From: Capsaspora owczarzaki ATCC 30864
Lineage: Eukaryota; Opisthokonta; Filasterea
Length of the DNA: 64,000 nucleotides
Reading direction: 5' to 3'
NCBI RefSeq assembly: GCF_000151315.2
Contig: NW_011887297.1
Span: 124,001-188,000 of the forward strand
Position numbers and translations under genes: made by a program. Below are positions 10,695 to 22,888 of this stretch, piece after piece; position 1 is the first letter of the stretch, and each line of letters begins with the position of its first letter. The notes beneath the pieces were generated by a model, which searched no databases, had not been told where the DNA came from, and saw only the letters and a program-made list of their open reading frames with translations.

Positions 10695-12385
10695 TTAATG
10701 GTCGGGGTAGGGAGTCAGACGAATGTACTCCTTCTTGGAGGGAACCTCGACAGTCTTCCAGCCCTTGGGGAACTTGTCCTTGGCAGCCTCGTTCGAAACC
10801 GAAGGCTGGATCATGACCTGATCGCCAACCTTCCAGTTGACGGGGGTAGCGCAAGCGTACTTGACCGTCAGCTGGAGCGAGTCCAACACGCGAACGAGCT
10901 CATCAACGTTGCGGCCAGTGGTGGCTGATTGCCCCGTACAAGGAGGGGGTGGGAGAGTGTGTGTGTGTGCGAATATACAAATGCGTTACAGAATAAACCA
11001 GCAAGCAAGCGAGTGAGTGCGAGGGGAAGGAACGAACGCCACAAAAAAGCAATCCACCCCCCCCCAAAAAAAAACTGAGAAAAAAAAACCGCGGCTCCGT
11101 GTTTGAGCGTTACCGGGGTACAGGATGACGGCCTTGACCTTCTTGTCGGGGCCAATGAAGAAGACGGCACGGGCAGTGACGGGCAAGCCCTTGGAGTCGA
11201 TCTCAGAGGGATCGAGCATGCCCCACTTGACAGCGAGGGTGCGGTCTGTGTCGGACAGGATGGGGTACGGCCAAGCGCCCTCGACGCCCTGATTGAATGT
11301 TGCGCAAACACACATAAAAGTTCAATTAGTGCAGGGCATGTGTGCCAGACGAGTGAGCAAGTGAATCGGCAGGTCGTTTTGAGCTTGGAATGTGTCAAAA
11401 GTGTCTGGGGGAATGTCCCCACCCTCCTTCCTCGAGAAGGTAAGTTCCATGTCAAGCAGACCAATGCCTTGCTGTTTGACCATGGTTGGAGCCGCGCGGT
11501 TCTACCCACTGACTTTGTACTGTGGGGATCCGTTGTTGGTCTTCTCACCTGGAAGGCAGCAATGTCCTTGATCCAGGCGCGGTGCTGCTCGGCCGAGTCG
11601 ACGCTCAGGGCGATGATCTTGGTGTTGCGGCGCGAGAACTCGCCCGTCTGTGCGGCCTTGGCGATGCAGCCGAGCTCGGTCGTGCACACCGGGGTGAAGT
11701 CGGCGGGGTGGGAGAACAGAATGCCCCAGCTGTTCACCAGTCAAAAACAAACAAACAAGCAAAGGGTCAAAACAGGGTTGAGAGTTCCATGCCACCAGTG
11801 GATGTTGTTGAGGGAGAGGGGAGGGGGTCGGGGTAAGGCAAGTAGGAGGAGGGGTGCATCACTGTGAGCCAATAAAAACGGTAGAATCTGACTTCACACC
11901 TCGCTCACTCCACAGTCACTCCACAGCCTCACTCGTCACTCACTCGTTCTCGTTGATGGGCAGGTCGCTCATAACGCATCTCGTGTGTGTCGCAGGTCGC
12001 ACGTTGAGCACAGCGGCAAACAGCAAGCACCGTGACTCGAAAACGCACCACCAAATATTCGACTTGGTTTTGTTCTTATCCTCCGTTGCATTCTAACTCA
12101 CTCACTCACTCACTCACTCACTCACTCATTCGCAGTCACAAAGTGCCACAACGAGCATTGAACTCGACTCCTTGCGCTGAGTTGGTCTCGCACTCTACCT
12201 CCTCTCCCCTCAAGCAGCAAGTAGGATTTGGCTCCCTCAACCTCCCTCAACCCCCTTCACCCTCCTCACTTGCGTTGCTTCTTGCGACAAACTCACCTGT
12301 CGCCGAGCCACGAGTGGAACTTGATCTCGCCCTCGGTCGAGTCGGCAACAAAGTCGGGAACAGTCTCTCCAAGATTGAGCGGCAT
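10695..12385 (-). CDS. PRDX6: 1-Cys peroxiredoxin (PRDX6 type)
   Basis: Thiol peroxidase that reduces hydrogen peroxide and phospholipid hydroperoxides. Four exons (12385-12297, 11729-11549, 11288-11114, 10924-10695) give 224 aa, the usual PRDX6 length. The start MPLNLGETVPDFVADS is typical. HPADFTPVCTTELG holds the peroxidatic Cys near residue 45. LSDTDRTLAVKWGM and the C-terminal PVNWKVGDQVMIQPSVS identify the Prx6 subfamily; no resolving Cys motif is seen. The first intron is long (about 567 bp) and contains an (ACTC)n tract. The gene is divergent from the SLC35 gene with only about 177 bp between start codons, so the two probably share a promoter. Confidence 0.93.
12092..12130. repeat. 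(ACTC)n microsatellite in peroxiredoxin intron 1
   Basis: About nine tandem ACTC units, read GAGT on the coding strand. A longer tract of the same unit lies just upstream of the Aquarius gene (19645-19735). Confidence 0.85.
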
Positions 12386-12562
12386 TTTTGCAATACAAGT
12401 TGTATTAAACAAAAGAGTGACTCTGAATCATCATTCACATCAAGCATCACCATCATCATCACCATCATCATCACCATCATACAAGCAGATCTAGCCATTG
12501 ACCCTCAACATTGCGGCCGTTTCAGAAAGAGAAACCTCAGTCATTTCTCTTCGGTTTCCAAA
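12386..12562. promoter_or_regulatory. Short bidirectional promoter region PRDX6 / SLC35F
   Basis: Only about 177 bp separate the two start codons. It contains a (CATCAC)-type trinucleotide-rich tract (about 12440-12482). No named motif recognised. Confidence 0.5.
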
Positions 12563-14062
12563 ATGACACCCACCGTCCAACCACGGAGAACGGCGTCAGT
12601 GTGGATCCGACGAGCACTGCTCGCAGCCATCATTGCTGGCTTGGTCATCACATGGGTTGCCCTTGCCGAGCTGTTGCAAGTCGTCCAGCACGACAAGAAC
12701 TACAACAAGGTGAACAGATTCAAATTTGTACCGTATGCAACATTGGAAACCCGGGTTGCCGCTGCCTACAAAGCTCACCGTTTGAGTGTTGTCGGGATGA
12801 TCATGATTTTCTTGTAGCCCTTCTTCCTGACATACGTCGTCCACGGCAGCTACATCATTTTCTGGCCAGTGTACTGGGCGGTTTTGCGGACACATGCATG
12901 GCGCGCCGCCACCACGACCACGAGCCGTCGCCCGCCACGGAAACTGACACGCTCGAGTCTGCTCCACAGCAATCACGAAGATGGCACGACGAGCACCAAC
13001 GGTGCAGGCAGCACGCCAGCAGCTTGGTCGCACACCAATGCCGCTATCAACGCCAATCTCGACGACTCGGACGCGTACAATCAGCCGTCCAAAGCTGCAA
13101 GCCTCATCCACAAGCAACATGAATCACCGTACCTGCAGGACGAGGAAACCCCTTTAATCGCACATTCGACGTTGCCAAGCACAAGCAGCGACACGTCCGG
13201 ATCCGGATCGTCCTTGTTTGCTTGCTTCCGCAATCTGCGCTCGCCGCTGCCATTCACCGGCCGCCGCTATGCATGGGCCACATTCATCATGCAACTCGTC
13301 TTCTTCTTTGTCTCGGCGACGTGGTACTACTCGCTCGATCACACAAGCGTCGCCGCCAACACGGGCATCTACAACTCGTCGTGCATTGTCGTCTTCATCC
13401 TGTCCGCCCTCTTTTTGAAGGAGAAGGTCACAAAGTTCAAGGTTGCGGCAGTCGCGTTGAGCGTCGGGGGCGTCCTGATGATTAGCTTTGCCCCTTCTTC
13501 CTCCAGCAGCGACAGTTCCACCGTCAATCCCTCCGCCCTCGGATACATCATGGTTGTCGTCAGCACCGTCCTGTATGCCGCATACGAGGTGCTGTACCGA
13601 ATGATTTGCGTGGATGTGACCATCACGGACCGCGTTCTTTATGTGGCCAGCTCCTTCAAAGTGCTCGGCTACATTGGATTTTGGAACTTGCTTCTCGTCT
13701 GGCCGGTGCTCATTTTGTGCCACTACACTGGCTGGGAATTGTTCGAGTTGCCCTCATCCGAAGCTCTGCCGTACCTAGTTGGCGCGGCCCTGATTGATTC
13801 CGTCTTCCAGATTTTGCTGTATCTGGGCATTCTCATCTCGTCGCCGCTCTTCATCGCTGTGGGCTGCATGCTGTCCATCCCTGGCTCGATTGTGGCAGAT
13901 TACATTTTCCACGGCACTGTGCTTCCGGCCCTGGCGCTCGGAGGCATTGCTGTTCTCTCTGTTGGGTTTGCGTTGCTGAATTACGACGAGTATCGTGAGC
14001 AAAGGCACAACCAGCCCTCCAGCTCGGCCACCTCTGGCTGCCGAAGCAGCAGCGCACGATGA
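12563..14062 (+). CDS. SLC35F-family (EamA/DMT) solute transporter
   Basis: Predicted multi-pass transporter of the drug/metabolite superfamily. Exons 12563-12709 and 12818-14062 give 463 aa. A first helix (ALLAAIIAGLVITWVALAEL) near the N-terminus is followed by a second (LTYVVHGSYIIFWPVYWAVL). A hydrophilic loop of about 110 residues, rich in Ser/Thr/Asn, comes next, then eight hydrophobic segments from about residue 225 on. The EamA signature IYNSSCIVVFILSALFLKEK ends the first repeat. IAVGCMLSIPGSIVADYIF lies in the second. This order matches SLC35F3/F4/F5 rather than the nucleotide-sugar SLC35A-E families. Some SLC35F members carry thiamine, but the substrate here is unknown. The location is probably Golgi, vacuole or plasma membrane. 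Confidence 0.8.
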
Positions 14063-14334
14063 GTGAAACAGAGAGATATTGTTCAAAAAAAGGGTGTTAT
14101 TTAACGGTCATTTTTCGCTTTTCTGCCTTGTTCGTACTGTACAATAAAACGCTGAGTCACGAAACTACAGTACAGGCATAAAAGAAAACCAAGATAGAAT
14201 GTGTTTTAATCTTGTTCATGGACAATGCCACGCCATCTCAACAACAAAACACTTTTACCGACATAAGAAAGCGAGGGGGGGGGAGGAAAACAAAAACAAA
14301 AACAAAAAACAATATAACAGCCCCTTGTCAGCTT

Positions 14335-17300
14335 TCACTTGGACAACGCCTCATGCAACCGACCAGCCAAATCCTTTTTGAGACCAGAGGTCGACAAATC
14401 ACGCCGCGAAAGCTCAGCCTTGATGTCGACAACGGTCAGCTCCATGATGGCCGCAAGTGTGTCGAGCGAACGACCACCGACAGACACGTGTTTTGGCCCT
14501 GCATTTGCCAACGGCGCCTCGTCCTCAGCCTCTTCCGGTTGCTCGGCGGACACGGCTGCGGCGTCCTTCTCCTCTGGCTCTACTCGCGCCTTCTTGCGTG
14601 CACTCACATCGCTGCTGGCCTCATCAGAAGCAGTGTCGCTGCTTTGCGCGGCTGCGCGCTTGCTGGGCGTAGGCGGCTGGACTGCAGCTTCAGCGGGGGT
14701 CTCGTCTGGCTGAGCCTCGACGGCTTGGGCAGGCTCGTCGGGGGCGTCCCGTGCCTCTGTCTCGTCTCCTTCCGTTTCTTGAGGGCGGGTGGGAAGCGGG
14801 GCTTCCAACGCCAGCGGCATGGCATCCTGCGCGGCACTGTCGCCATTCAACGCGCGAACAGCGTCAACACAACGCTTGTACACATAGTCGGCCATGGCAG
14901 GCATGCTCTCCATAAACGTAATGTCGCTTTCTGCCACGACGCTAGCGTTGGACCGTTGAGTCGGGAAGCTCTCTTGCGGGAGCAGCGCCAAGCGGCTGGG
15001 TCGTGTTTGCAACACGCTAAAGGCCTCCTTCAGCTCGAGACAGTCTTGGAAGAGCGATGCACGGGCAAAGACATACAGACCGAGCTTGGCACGCGACATG
15101 GCCACGACCAGGCGACGCACGTCACGCACATGACCAATGGTCTTGGTTCGGACGAGCGACAAGAGCACATAATCGTTCTGCGAGCCTTGGAACTTGTCCA
15201 CCGTGGTGACCTGATCCGGGTCGCCAAACATTGGGTTGTTCGAGCAGCGGGCGTTCAGCACATCGCGGATGAGCGCCTTTTGGCCATTGTAGGTGGTCAG
15301 AATCGTGATGCGCTCGCGCGGGTAGCCTTGAAGCCGCATGTACATGTACGTCGCAACAACATACTCGGCCTCGGCAAGGTTTTGGATAAAGTGCGCAGAC
15401 GGCTCGGACTCTCCTTGGCCGTTGTGGTCACCCACGTCCACGAGCTGGAAGTCGTACGCAAATCCGGCATTGGCAGACTGGTACTCTGGGCGCTCCTGCA
15501 CGTGCTGGAGATCGCCGAGCTGCTTGTACCGCCAGTTGTACAGTTGCGCGATAGAGGCACGGGCACGACCCTGCCGATCGAGGTCGACGGTGCGAACGCC
15601 CAGACGCACAAACCGGGTAAACAGACTCTGCTCGAGATTCGAGTAGCGCTGGAAGGCCATGTTCTTGATGACTGGCGGCAGCTGGTGGTGATCGCCAATC
15701 ATGACAATGCGCTTCAGACGCGAATAGCCGTCGTTGGCATCGGGCGTTTGGAGCAGGAGCGGAATGAACGTTTCAATTTCCAAAATTTGCGCGCTTTCTT
15801 CCATGAGCACATTGTCAAACTTGAAGCCAAGCTCGACGAGCTCGCGACGCTTGAGGGCAGCGTGTGTGCACGTCATGGCAATGATGCGAGCTTCCTTGAC
15901 GAGCAGGTAGTTGATGCGGTCGCCGGCAGAGCGAAGCAGCTCGAACGCACGGAACGCCTCCAGCTCCTGGAAGATTTTTCGCAGGTGGCGCCAGCACCCC
16001 TGAGCGACATCCCAGTCCTCGGCAAAGCTCTTGCCGTGGAACAGCGGCTGCGGGGCGTCCGCAAAGAAGGCGGTGAAAGGGAAGCTTGACGAGACGGCGC
16101 GAACAGCGGCCGCCGCGGCCTCGGGACTGGCGTCCTTGTTGGCCGACGCGGCGCGAACAGTGCTGACATAGGCCTCCCACCGCGACAGGACTTGGTACAA
16201 GTGAAAGTGGCCAGCCGTCTCGCAAGTGTAGGCGACATCGCCGGGAACGTCGAGAGATGCGGCCAAGCGCGCCACCTCTTGAAGCAAGGCGATGCGTCGT
16301 TCCAGAATGTAGTTGACTCGGCCCGAGCGAGAAAAGTCCTTGGTGGTGGCAAGCTCCTCTTCACCATGGCCAAGACGGAGCAGATGACGCTCGTCAATGT
16401 CGAGCTCCATAATCTTCTCAAAGATCTGGTTGAGGGCCTGATTGGAGTGCGTGACAAGCAAGATGCGCTGGTCGGGGAAGTTGTGGTACCAGTTGGACAC
16501 AATCTGCACGGCCACGTCCGTCTTGCCCGTGCCAGGCGGACCCACAACGAGCGTCAGGCCGGGTTGGACGCCCGCGCGGATGGCCTCAACTTGCACGGGG
16601 GTGAAGGGCACGGCATTCTTCTTGGGAATGTCGCGCGGGTACGGTCCGCGATTGACGTGCGTAAAAGGCGTGACGAGCAACGAGGGAGGAGTCGCAGTGG
16701 CGGATGCGGTCGCCATGGCGTTGGTGGATGATCCGGCAGGATTGGCCGCGTCGTCCTCGCCTCCTTGGGAAGCCGCATTCGTCGCCCGCAAGGTGGGATC
16801 GGTGGCGGGGTCGGGGAAGGTCAGCTTGAATGGCGCACGACATGCGCTGTGAGCCAGCTCGGCACCTTCGCCGTCGACAAACTTGACATGGTACTGGGGG
16901 AAGCTGCTCACAACGTGGGCGGGAGTCAGGAAGGTGTCGTTGAAGTTGACAGTGCGCAACTGGCGCTCGGGCATGGCAGCGTAAAAGGCGCTGCGCGGAT
17001 CGCCATAGCCGAGGAAGACATCGTGCAGCCAATCAGGAATGACAGTGCGCGTGTTCATGAGCGATCGAATCGTGTCGAGCACCGCCTTAAAGTTGTTCTC
17101 CTCAGGCTTGCGACGCACAAGAATGTTGAAGGTGTCGTACACGTTTTCGGTCGCGTTGCTGGGCCGCTGTTGCTGGCTGCCGTTGAGGTCGGCAACCGCG
17201 CGCTTGGCAGCGCTCTCAATGCGACGACGCTCGCCCTCGGTCAGAGCATCGACATCGATTTGGTATTGGTTGGGATCAAGCCACACGCGGAAGGTGCGCG

Positions 17301-19436
17301 AGGTGAGGCGCGTGAACTGGTGTCGCTCTTCCTGCTGGCGCTCGCGCGACTGGAAGGACTCGTCGATGAGACGGCCGCGCGAGTCCAGCAGGCCTTCAAT
17401 CTCACAGCCGCGGACGTATTGAATGCCAATCGCGTCGGCAATGTCGGCCGAGGACGCCGAGGACGCCACGGGCAGGTTGCGCTCGCCCACGGGCCGCTTG
17501 GCGCGGACGGTGACGAGGAAGGCAATGTCGTGCTTGCGCAACTTTTCCCACTCGCTCCAAGCCTCGCGGCGTGTGTTTTCGAGCGAGACGGTGACGTCCG
17601 CACGCACGCTCGATGGGTGCCGCTCGGCCAAGCTGGGCTTACCAACCGAAACAACCGAGAAGGCAGAGATGGGCAACGCCATTCGTGCCCAGCCTTGGAA
17701 GAGCGTGCCTCCGTTCTCGTCGCGGCGAGGGGCCAAGCGGCGGACGGCGTCGGTAATGTCTTCGCGGATTTCGTAGGCCGACTCGAGGCGGAAGAGGGTC
17801 ATGTTTCGCAACAGGTAGTCGTGGATGGTGAGGAATTGCAGATTGAGCTTGGGCAGCGCAAGGCAGCCTTCGCCCGAAAAGTACTCGGAGGGCACCACGT
17901 TCTCGTCCCAGAGCAGAGCTTCAGTCGGGTAGAGTGGCATGGCGTTGAGAATGTCCATTTGGGACTGACGCCGCTCGAGGTGATTGACGAGCAGTTCGAG
18001 CAAAAAGAAGCGGGTGTTGAACGCGCCAGCCACGCTCGAGGCGTTGGCAGCGTCTTCAACCAGGTGGAGCTGCTGCGCAAACTCGACCAGGCGCTCGTCG
18101 GACAGGCGGTCAAAGTGCTTGAACAGGGCTGCGCGCGTGTCCACTGCGCCCACGTTCAGCAGGGCAAACTCGCGCAGTTCGTCAAAGTTGCGGAAGGCCA
18201 GCTGCTGGACCTTGGCGATTTGGGCATAGTGCGCGGCAGTCACCTCGCTGTCGGTGAGGGCGACGCCGGTGTGATCGCTGATTTCAAAGCGTGCGTAGAA
18301 TTTGAGCGTATCGAGGAGCTGAGCAAACAGCGTGCCGTTGCTCCGATTGGGTAACGCGCTGAGCTGGGCAAGCGTCACAACGTGCGCACTATTCATGAGT
18401 GTGTTGAAATACCGGCGAGTGGGCAGCTGCGCCTCCAGATCAATCAAGAGTTCGAGGAAGCGCTCGCAATACCGCACTGCCCACACGCCGCCGGGCACGG
18501 GCCCTTCTTCGGGAATGCTGGCGAGGACGGCGAGGAATTGCTTCATCAAGACAAAGAGGAATCGGCGCTGCTCGGCCAGCAGAGCTCGGCCGGCGGCGTC
18601 CTGCTTGGCGTCCTTCTTTTTCAACACTTGCCAGTATTTGCGCAGCTTTGGCACGGCCTTGAACTCTTCCTCCAAGCGGCCAGGCAGGAGGTTGTGCCAC
18701 GTGCCGAGCGATACCAAGCGCTGGATTTGGGCACCCACCAGTTCGTTCTCAAGGCTGTTAAAGCAGCGAACGAGGAAGGCAATGTAAATGATGCGTTCTT
18801 GGAAGGAGAGGGGGTGCTGGTCTTTTTGTGATTGCTGTTGTTGTTGTTGTGGTTGCTGCTCTGCACTCTCGCCGAGGCAAATGGCAAGCGCTCGTCGGAA
18901 GAAGGCGGCAAAGTCGGCTGGGCGAGCTGCAAACACACCCCAGCACGGCACGTTCTCGCGGAACTTTTCGTTAATCATGAGGACGATGGAGCTGACGTGG
19001 TGATCGCTGGAGGTGGCGGCGTCAAAGTTGGGCCAGAGAAAGCACTCGAGGTACTGGCCGAGCTCCAGGATCATGGTGCGCTTGATGGAAAAGTTGGACG
19101 CGACCAGCTCGGACTGATAGACGGATTCCACGACAATCGGGTCGAACGGCGCGCGCTCGTCCACGGGTGTTGCTGGCGACCAGTACTTGCGTGCAAGCAG
19201 AGTGAGCACATCCGATTCCACGTCCTGAGCTGATGGTGGTTGTTGCTTGTGCTTGATCTGACTGCTTGCGGAACGGGGGTAACGAGATGTCAGTGAGTGG
19301 CCTGTCTTTTGCATCTCCCAGAGTCTGGCAATGATCGCTTTTTGGGTGAGACAGAGACGTGGCTTCCTTACCTGTTGGCCTGAGCAGTGGCGCTGGGAGC
19401 GCGTCCGCCACTCGCGCGTTGCTTCTTGTGGTCCAT
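14335..19436 (-). CDS. AQR: Intron-binding spliceosomal helicase Aquarius with C-terminal SAP motif
   Basis: SF1 (Upf1-like) RNA helicase of the spliceosomal intron-binding complex, which joins at activation and contacts the intron upstream of the branch site. Exon 1 (19436-19372) and one 4.9-kb exon (19261-14335) give 1663 aa. The N-terminal ARM-like region begins DVESDVLTLLARKYW. FVEDAA-type segments and VRGCEIEGLLDSRGRL follow. Walker A (VVGPPGTGKTDVAVQIV) is near residue 927, motif II is EESAQILEIETFIPLL as in animal AQR, and VTTVDKFQGSQNDYVLLSLV and RLVVAMSRAKLGLYVF are motifs V-VI. After an acidic Ala/Glu tail the protein ends with a SAP-like motif, LTVVDIKAELSRRDLSTSG plus KKDLAGRLHEAL, at about 1628-1662. 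I know of no SAP in animal AQR. Start chosen at MDHKKQRA; an upstream in-frame ATG looks like UTR. Confidence 0.93.
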
Positions 19437-20444
19437 GATGTTGTAAAGGGGCAGCGAGAGGTTGGACGGTCTGAGGACGTTGCTTCCGCCACCACCCTGT
19501 CCAGTCCAAATCCCAACAACCGAATTCAAAAGCAGCAACATCGTAAGCACGACGAGATCGACAATTCAGAGTCCGGATGGGGACGACGAGAAGCGGGACG
19601 AGGGCGCAATGGAAAATCCAGCGATCGCTCGCTTTTGCTTCACTCACTCGACGCACACTCACTCACTCACTCACTCACTCGATCACTCACTCACTCGCTC
19701 ACTCACTCACTCACTCGCTCACTCACACTCGAATCTGCGCACTGACAAACAAAAGCGACCCTGTTCAAAAGGACGATCGCGCATTGGATCGTTGTCCATT
19801 CAACGTATTCACAACGATCACTGCTTGGTCTCCATTGAGTGATGATGCTTCTTCACCTTACACAAAACAAACAAGCGACGACTGAGGTCTTCAGACATCA
19901 AAGAATCAAGACCCAAAAGATTAGAAATGGGAAACTTTCGCACGAACGATCGGATTCAGGTTTGAGACAGAGGTCAGGATTGTGCGTGCTGCTCAGAACG
20001 CCGGCAGAGTCACAGACGCCAAAGTCGACGCTCCGTTCCAAATGCTCATGCAATCACCAAGCGTACCATCATTACAAGTCTGGATGAAACCGAGGTTTGC
20101 ACGCTATTGGTGTTTCGTTGGGCTCACACACAAACGCGAATCACAGCCAAGACATTGGCGTGTCTTTTCTCTTATCGGTATTTTCCTTTCTGTTTTTCGT
20201 TTTTCGTTTTGTTTTTTCTTTGGCATTTTCCGATTTCGTAGCTGAACGAGCTGTGCACACTCCGTAAGCACACACACACAGCAAGCGCTGCATCCAAACC
20301 CCCAAACACAACAAAAAGGCGACGTGACGCGATTTTGTATTTATCCTGTTTTGTGTTTTGTTCTTTTTTTTTGTCCCAGTCTTTACTTTCGCACCCCCAA
20401 CAACCCATTCTCCACTCTCTCATCATTCTTCAGCAAAATCACTG
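19437..20444. promoter_or_regulatory. Divergent spacer AQR / COMT
   Basis: About 1 kb between head-to-head start codons. It contains a roughly 90-bp imperfect (ACTC)n tract (19645-19735) nearest AQR, and TC/T-rich sequence near 20170-20230 and 20340-20370 nearest COMT. No convincing coding exon seen on either strand. Confidence 0.4.
19645..19735. repeat. (ACTC)n microsatellite upstream of Aquarius
   Basis: About 90 bp of ACTC units interrupted by a few ACTCG variants. Same unit as in the peroxiredoxin intron, and in the same orientation relative to the downstream gene. Confidence 0.85.
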
Positions 20445-21369
20445 ATGGACCGATTTGACGTTTCATCGATTGTCGCGACCCACGGCGCGCCGGCAGTCGT
20501 CGGTGGCACGCTGGCTGCGTTGGCAGCTGGCTTCGTGGCGTGGTACATGTCGCCGTTTGTCACGCTGGCGTTCAGCGTCGCAAAGGGATATGCGCTGTCC
20601 ATCTTCCTTGGATTGCCCGAGCAGCGATTGCTCGCGTTCGTGCAAAAGAACGCAGAGAAGGGCAACGCGCAGGCCGTTCTCGACTGCATCGACCGCTGGT
20701 GCTGGGACGGCCAATGGATGATGAACATTGGCAACCGCAAGGGCGAAATCCTCGACCAGGCTGTCAAGGATGCCCAGCCCATGGTAAGGAAAAAAAGAAA
20801 GAAAAGAAAAGACAACAACAACAAAAAAAGGGCGGAAATTGTTGACAATGTAGTGGGAGCTTGAGCGTGCCTGGTTAACTTCTTGCTCTTTTTCCTTTGG
20901 CCAGAATTGCGTCGAGTTGGGCGGCTATGTCGGCTACTCGGCCATCCGCATTGGTCGCCTGTTGCCCAAGGGCGCTCAGCTTGTCACGTTGGAAATTAGC
21001 CCCAAGTACGCCAGGATTGCCGAGGCCATGATCCTCCACGCTGGCCTCGAAAAGACGTGCCGCATTGTTGTCGGTGACTCTGCGCTCAACATTCCCAAGC
21101 TCAAGGAGATTACTGGCAAGGACAAGATCGACTTTGCGTTTGTGGATCACTTCAAGACCTTGTACCTGCGCGACCTCAAGATTATGGAAAGCTGCGACTT
21201 GCTCAAGTCTGGCAGCGTTCTCGTTGCCGACAATGTCATCTTTCCCGGTGCTCCCGACTACCTCAAGTACGTCCGCGGCCTTCCGGAAGTCTACCAGTCA
21301 GAGTTCCACCCCGCTCAGGTCGAGTACAGCACCATCACCGATGGAGTTGAAGTGACGACCCGCAAGTAA
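20445..21369 (+). CDS. Catechol O-methyltransferase-like, membrane-anchored form
   Basis: SAM- and Mg-dependent O-methyltransferase. Exons 20445-20783 and 20905-21369 give 267 aa. Residues about 14-35 form a hydrophobic anchor (VVGGTLAALAAGFVAWYM), as in membrane-bound animal COMT. The SAM loop is ELGGYVGYSAIRIGRLLPKG. VTLEISPKYARIAEAMILHAG follows. FVDHFKTLYLRDL keeps the metal Asp and catalytic Lys, and VADNVIFPGAPDYL keeps the Asp-Asn metal ligands. All catalytic residues of rat COMT therefore have counterparts. The natural substrate in a unicellular organism is unknown; any vicinal-diol phenolic is possible. The gene is convergent with the Rieske oxygenase gene. Confidence 0.88.
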
Positions 21370-21579
21370 CACAAAAAAAACTACGACAGTGCGTTGCTTT
21401 CGAAAATGTGCTTGATTGACGTGGAAAAAAACAAAAGTACACCACGCATCAAACACGAGCTATTGTACACAAGCATGCCATCACCTTTTGTTCCTGTTCT
21501 CCAGAAAGCAGAACCACCAGTTCCTGTGAAAAACAATAAAAGCACAAACCCCAGATTCACCAACCGCTCTCTCTCTCCA

Positions 21580-22888
21580 CTACCACTCCAAAGTGCCAGA
21601 TCGGGACGCATCGCGCATAGAGATACTCCTCTCAGACCAGAATTGAGAGTACCACTTGCGGAAGGTGAGCAGGTAGCGGTCGCCCTTGCTGAACGTGGGC
21701 TTGTCGTAGTAGGTCTTGTTGTTCCAAATCCAGCAGTCTTGGCTGAGAGTTTTCGCCACGCCGCGGTAAAACCACTTGGTGAGCCAGCGAATCGTCCAGC
21801 TCTTGGAGAACATGACGAGCGAAACCTTCTGGAGCAGCGGGCCAGCCGGCGTCACCGTCTCAAACAGGCGCATCCGGCCGACAGGCGTCTCGAACAAGTA
21901 GAGCACCAGTCCCGGCCCGATGAGGTGGATTTGCGTGGTCATGTGCATGTAGGGAATCTGCTTGCCAAAGAGCACCAGCGCTTGGGTCACGGGCACGTGA
22001 GCGCAGTGCGGGTCGTTCTCATCACCGGGCCTCCACCAGCCCTGCCAGTCGACGCGAAAGTGATCCTCCACAATCGGAATATTCCACGGCAGGTGGTGGA
22101 GCACGTTGAGGTGCGCCACGTCGGCAGTGTTCTCGGGGATTTCTTGAACGTGCGCTTGGACGAGGTAGTCGCTCTTGGCGTCAAACCGCATCGCCTTGGA
22201 GTGGACCTCGTCAATCACGTCGGGCATCCATGTCGGGGGAGTCTCGTCCACATGGTACCACACCAGAATCATTTGGTTGCGCTCCAGGACAGGCCAGGCA
22301 CGCGTGTGCGCTTGAGCAGGGATCGTTGCCTGGCTCGGGATGTGCGCGCACTGACCCGAGCCGTCATAGCGCCACCCGTGGAAGGGGCATTCGAGGCAGT
22401 CGCCCTTGACACGTCCGCTGATGCCCAAGTTGGCACCCAGGTGGGGACAGTACGCGTCCAACACTGAAACAACGCCCGTTTCCTTGCCGCGAAACGCGAC
22501 CAGCTCTTTGCCCATGAACTGGATTGTCTTGACCGATCCCGGGGTGAGCTCCCACTGATACAAGACGCAAAACCTGCCGGTCTCAAAGTGTGATGAGTTT
22601 AGGGTCGTCCCTTAGGAATCGAAAACAAAAAAAACCACGACAGGCGAAGGCTCACCATCCATTGGGATACGGCGGAGGCGTTTTCCCAGCAACGCGCTTT
22701 GTCGCGCCGCCGCCATGCTCGACAAAGTTGTGCGATGTCACGATCGGAGCAGCAACTGCGACCCAGAAGCGATATGCCAGCAGCAGGACTAGCAGACCAA
22801 ACGAGACCTTGAACCACATGCGGTCGAGCTCAGGGATGCCGTTGACCAGAGCTGCAAACAGCGCCACCCAGAACTCGAGCGGGATCAT
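21580..22888 (-). CDS. Rieske oxygenase, cholesterol 7-desaturase (Neverland/DAF-36) family
   Basis: Rieske non-heme iron oxygenase. Animal homologues convert cholesterol to 7-dehydrocholesterol. Exons 22888-22656 and 22573-21580 give 408 aa. An N-terminal membrane anchor (FGLLVLLLAYRFWVAVAAPIV) precedes the family boundary motif YPNGWFCVLYQWEL, which is recreated exactly across the splice junction. Rieske cluster ligands are seen in LDAYCPHLGANLG and CLECPFHGWRYDG. The mononuclear iron site is ENTADVAHLNVLHHLPWN (N..D..H....H). WYHVDETPPTW is also family-typical. Function as a sterol desaturase is inferred from the family. The protein probably sits in the ER membrane. Confidence 0.9.

Noticed and set aside
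14212-18354. Two long plus-strand frames (14212-16089 and 16765-18354) opposite Aquarius
   Set aside because: Complement of conserved helicase coding sequence; composition (Arg/Val/Gly/Leu) is that of a codon-bias shadow.
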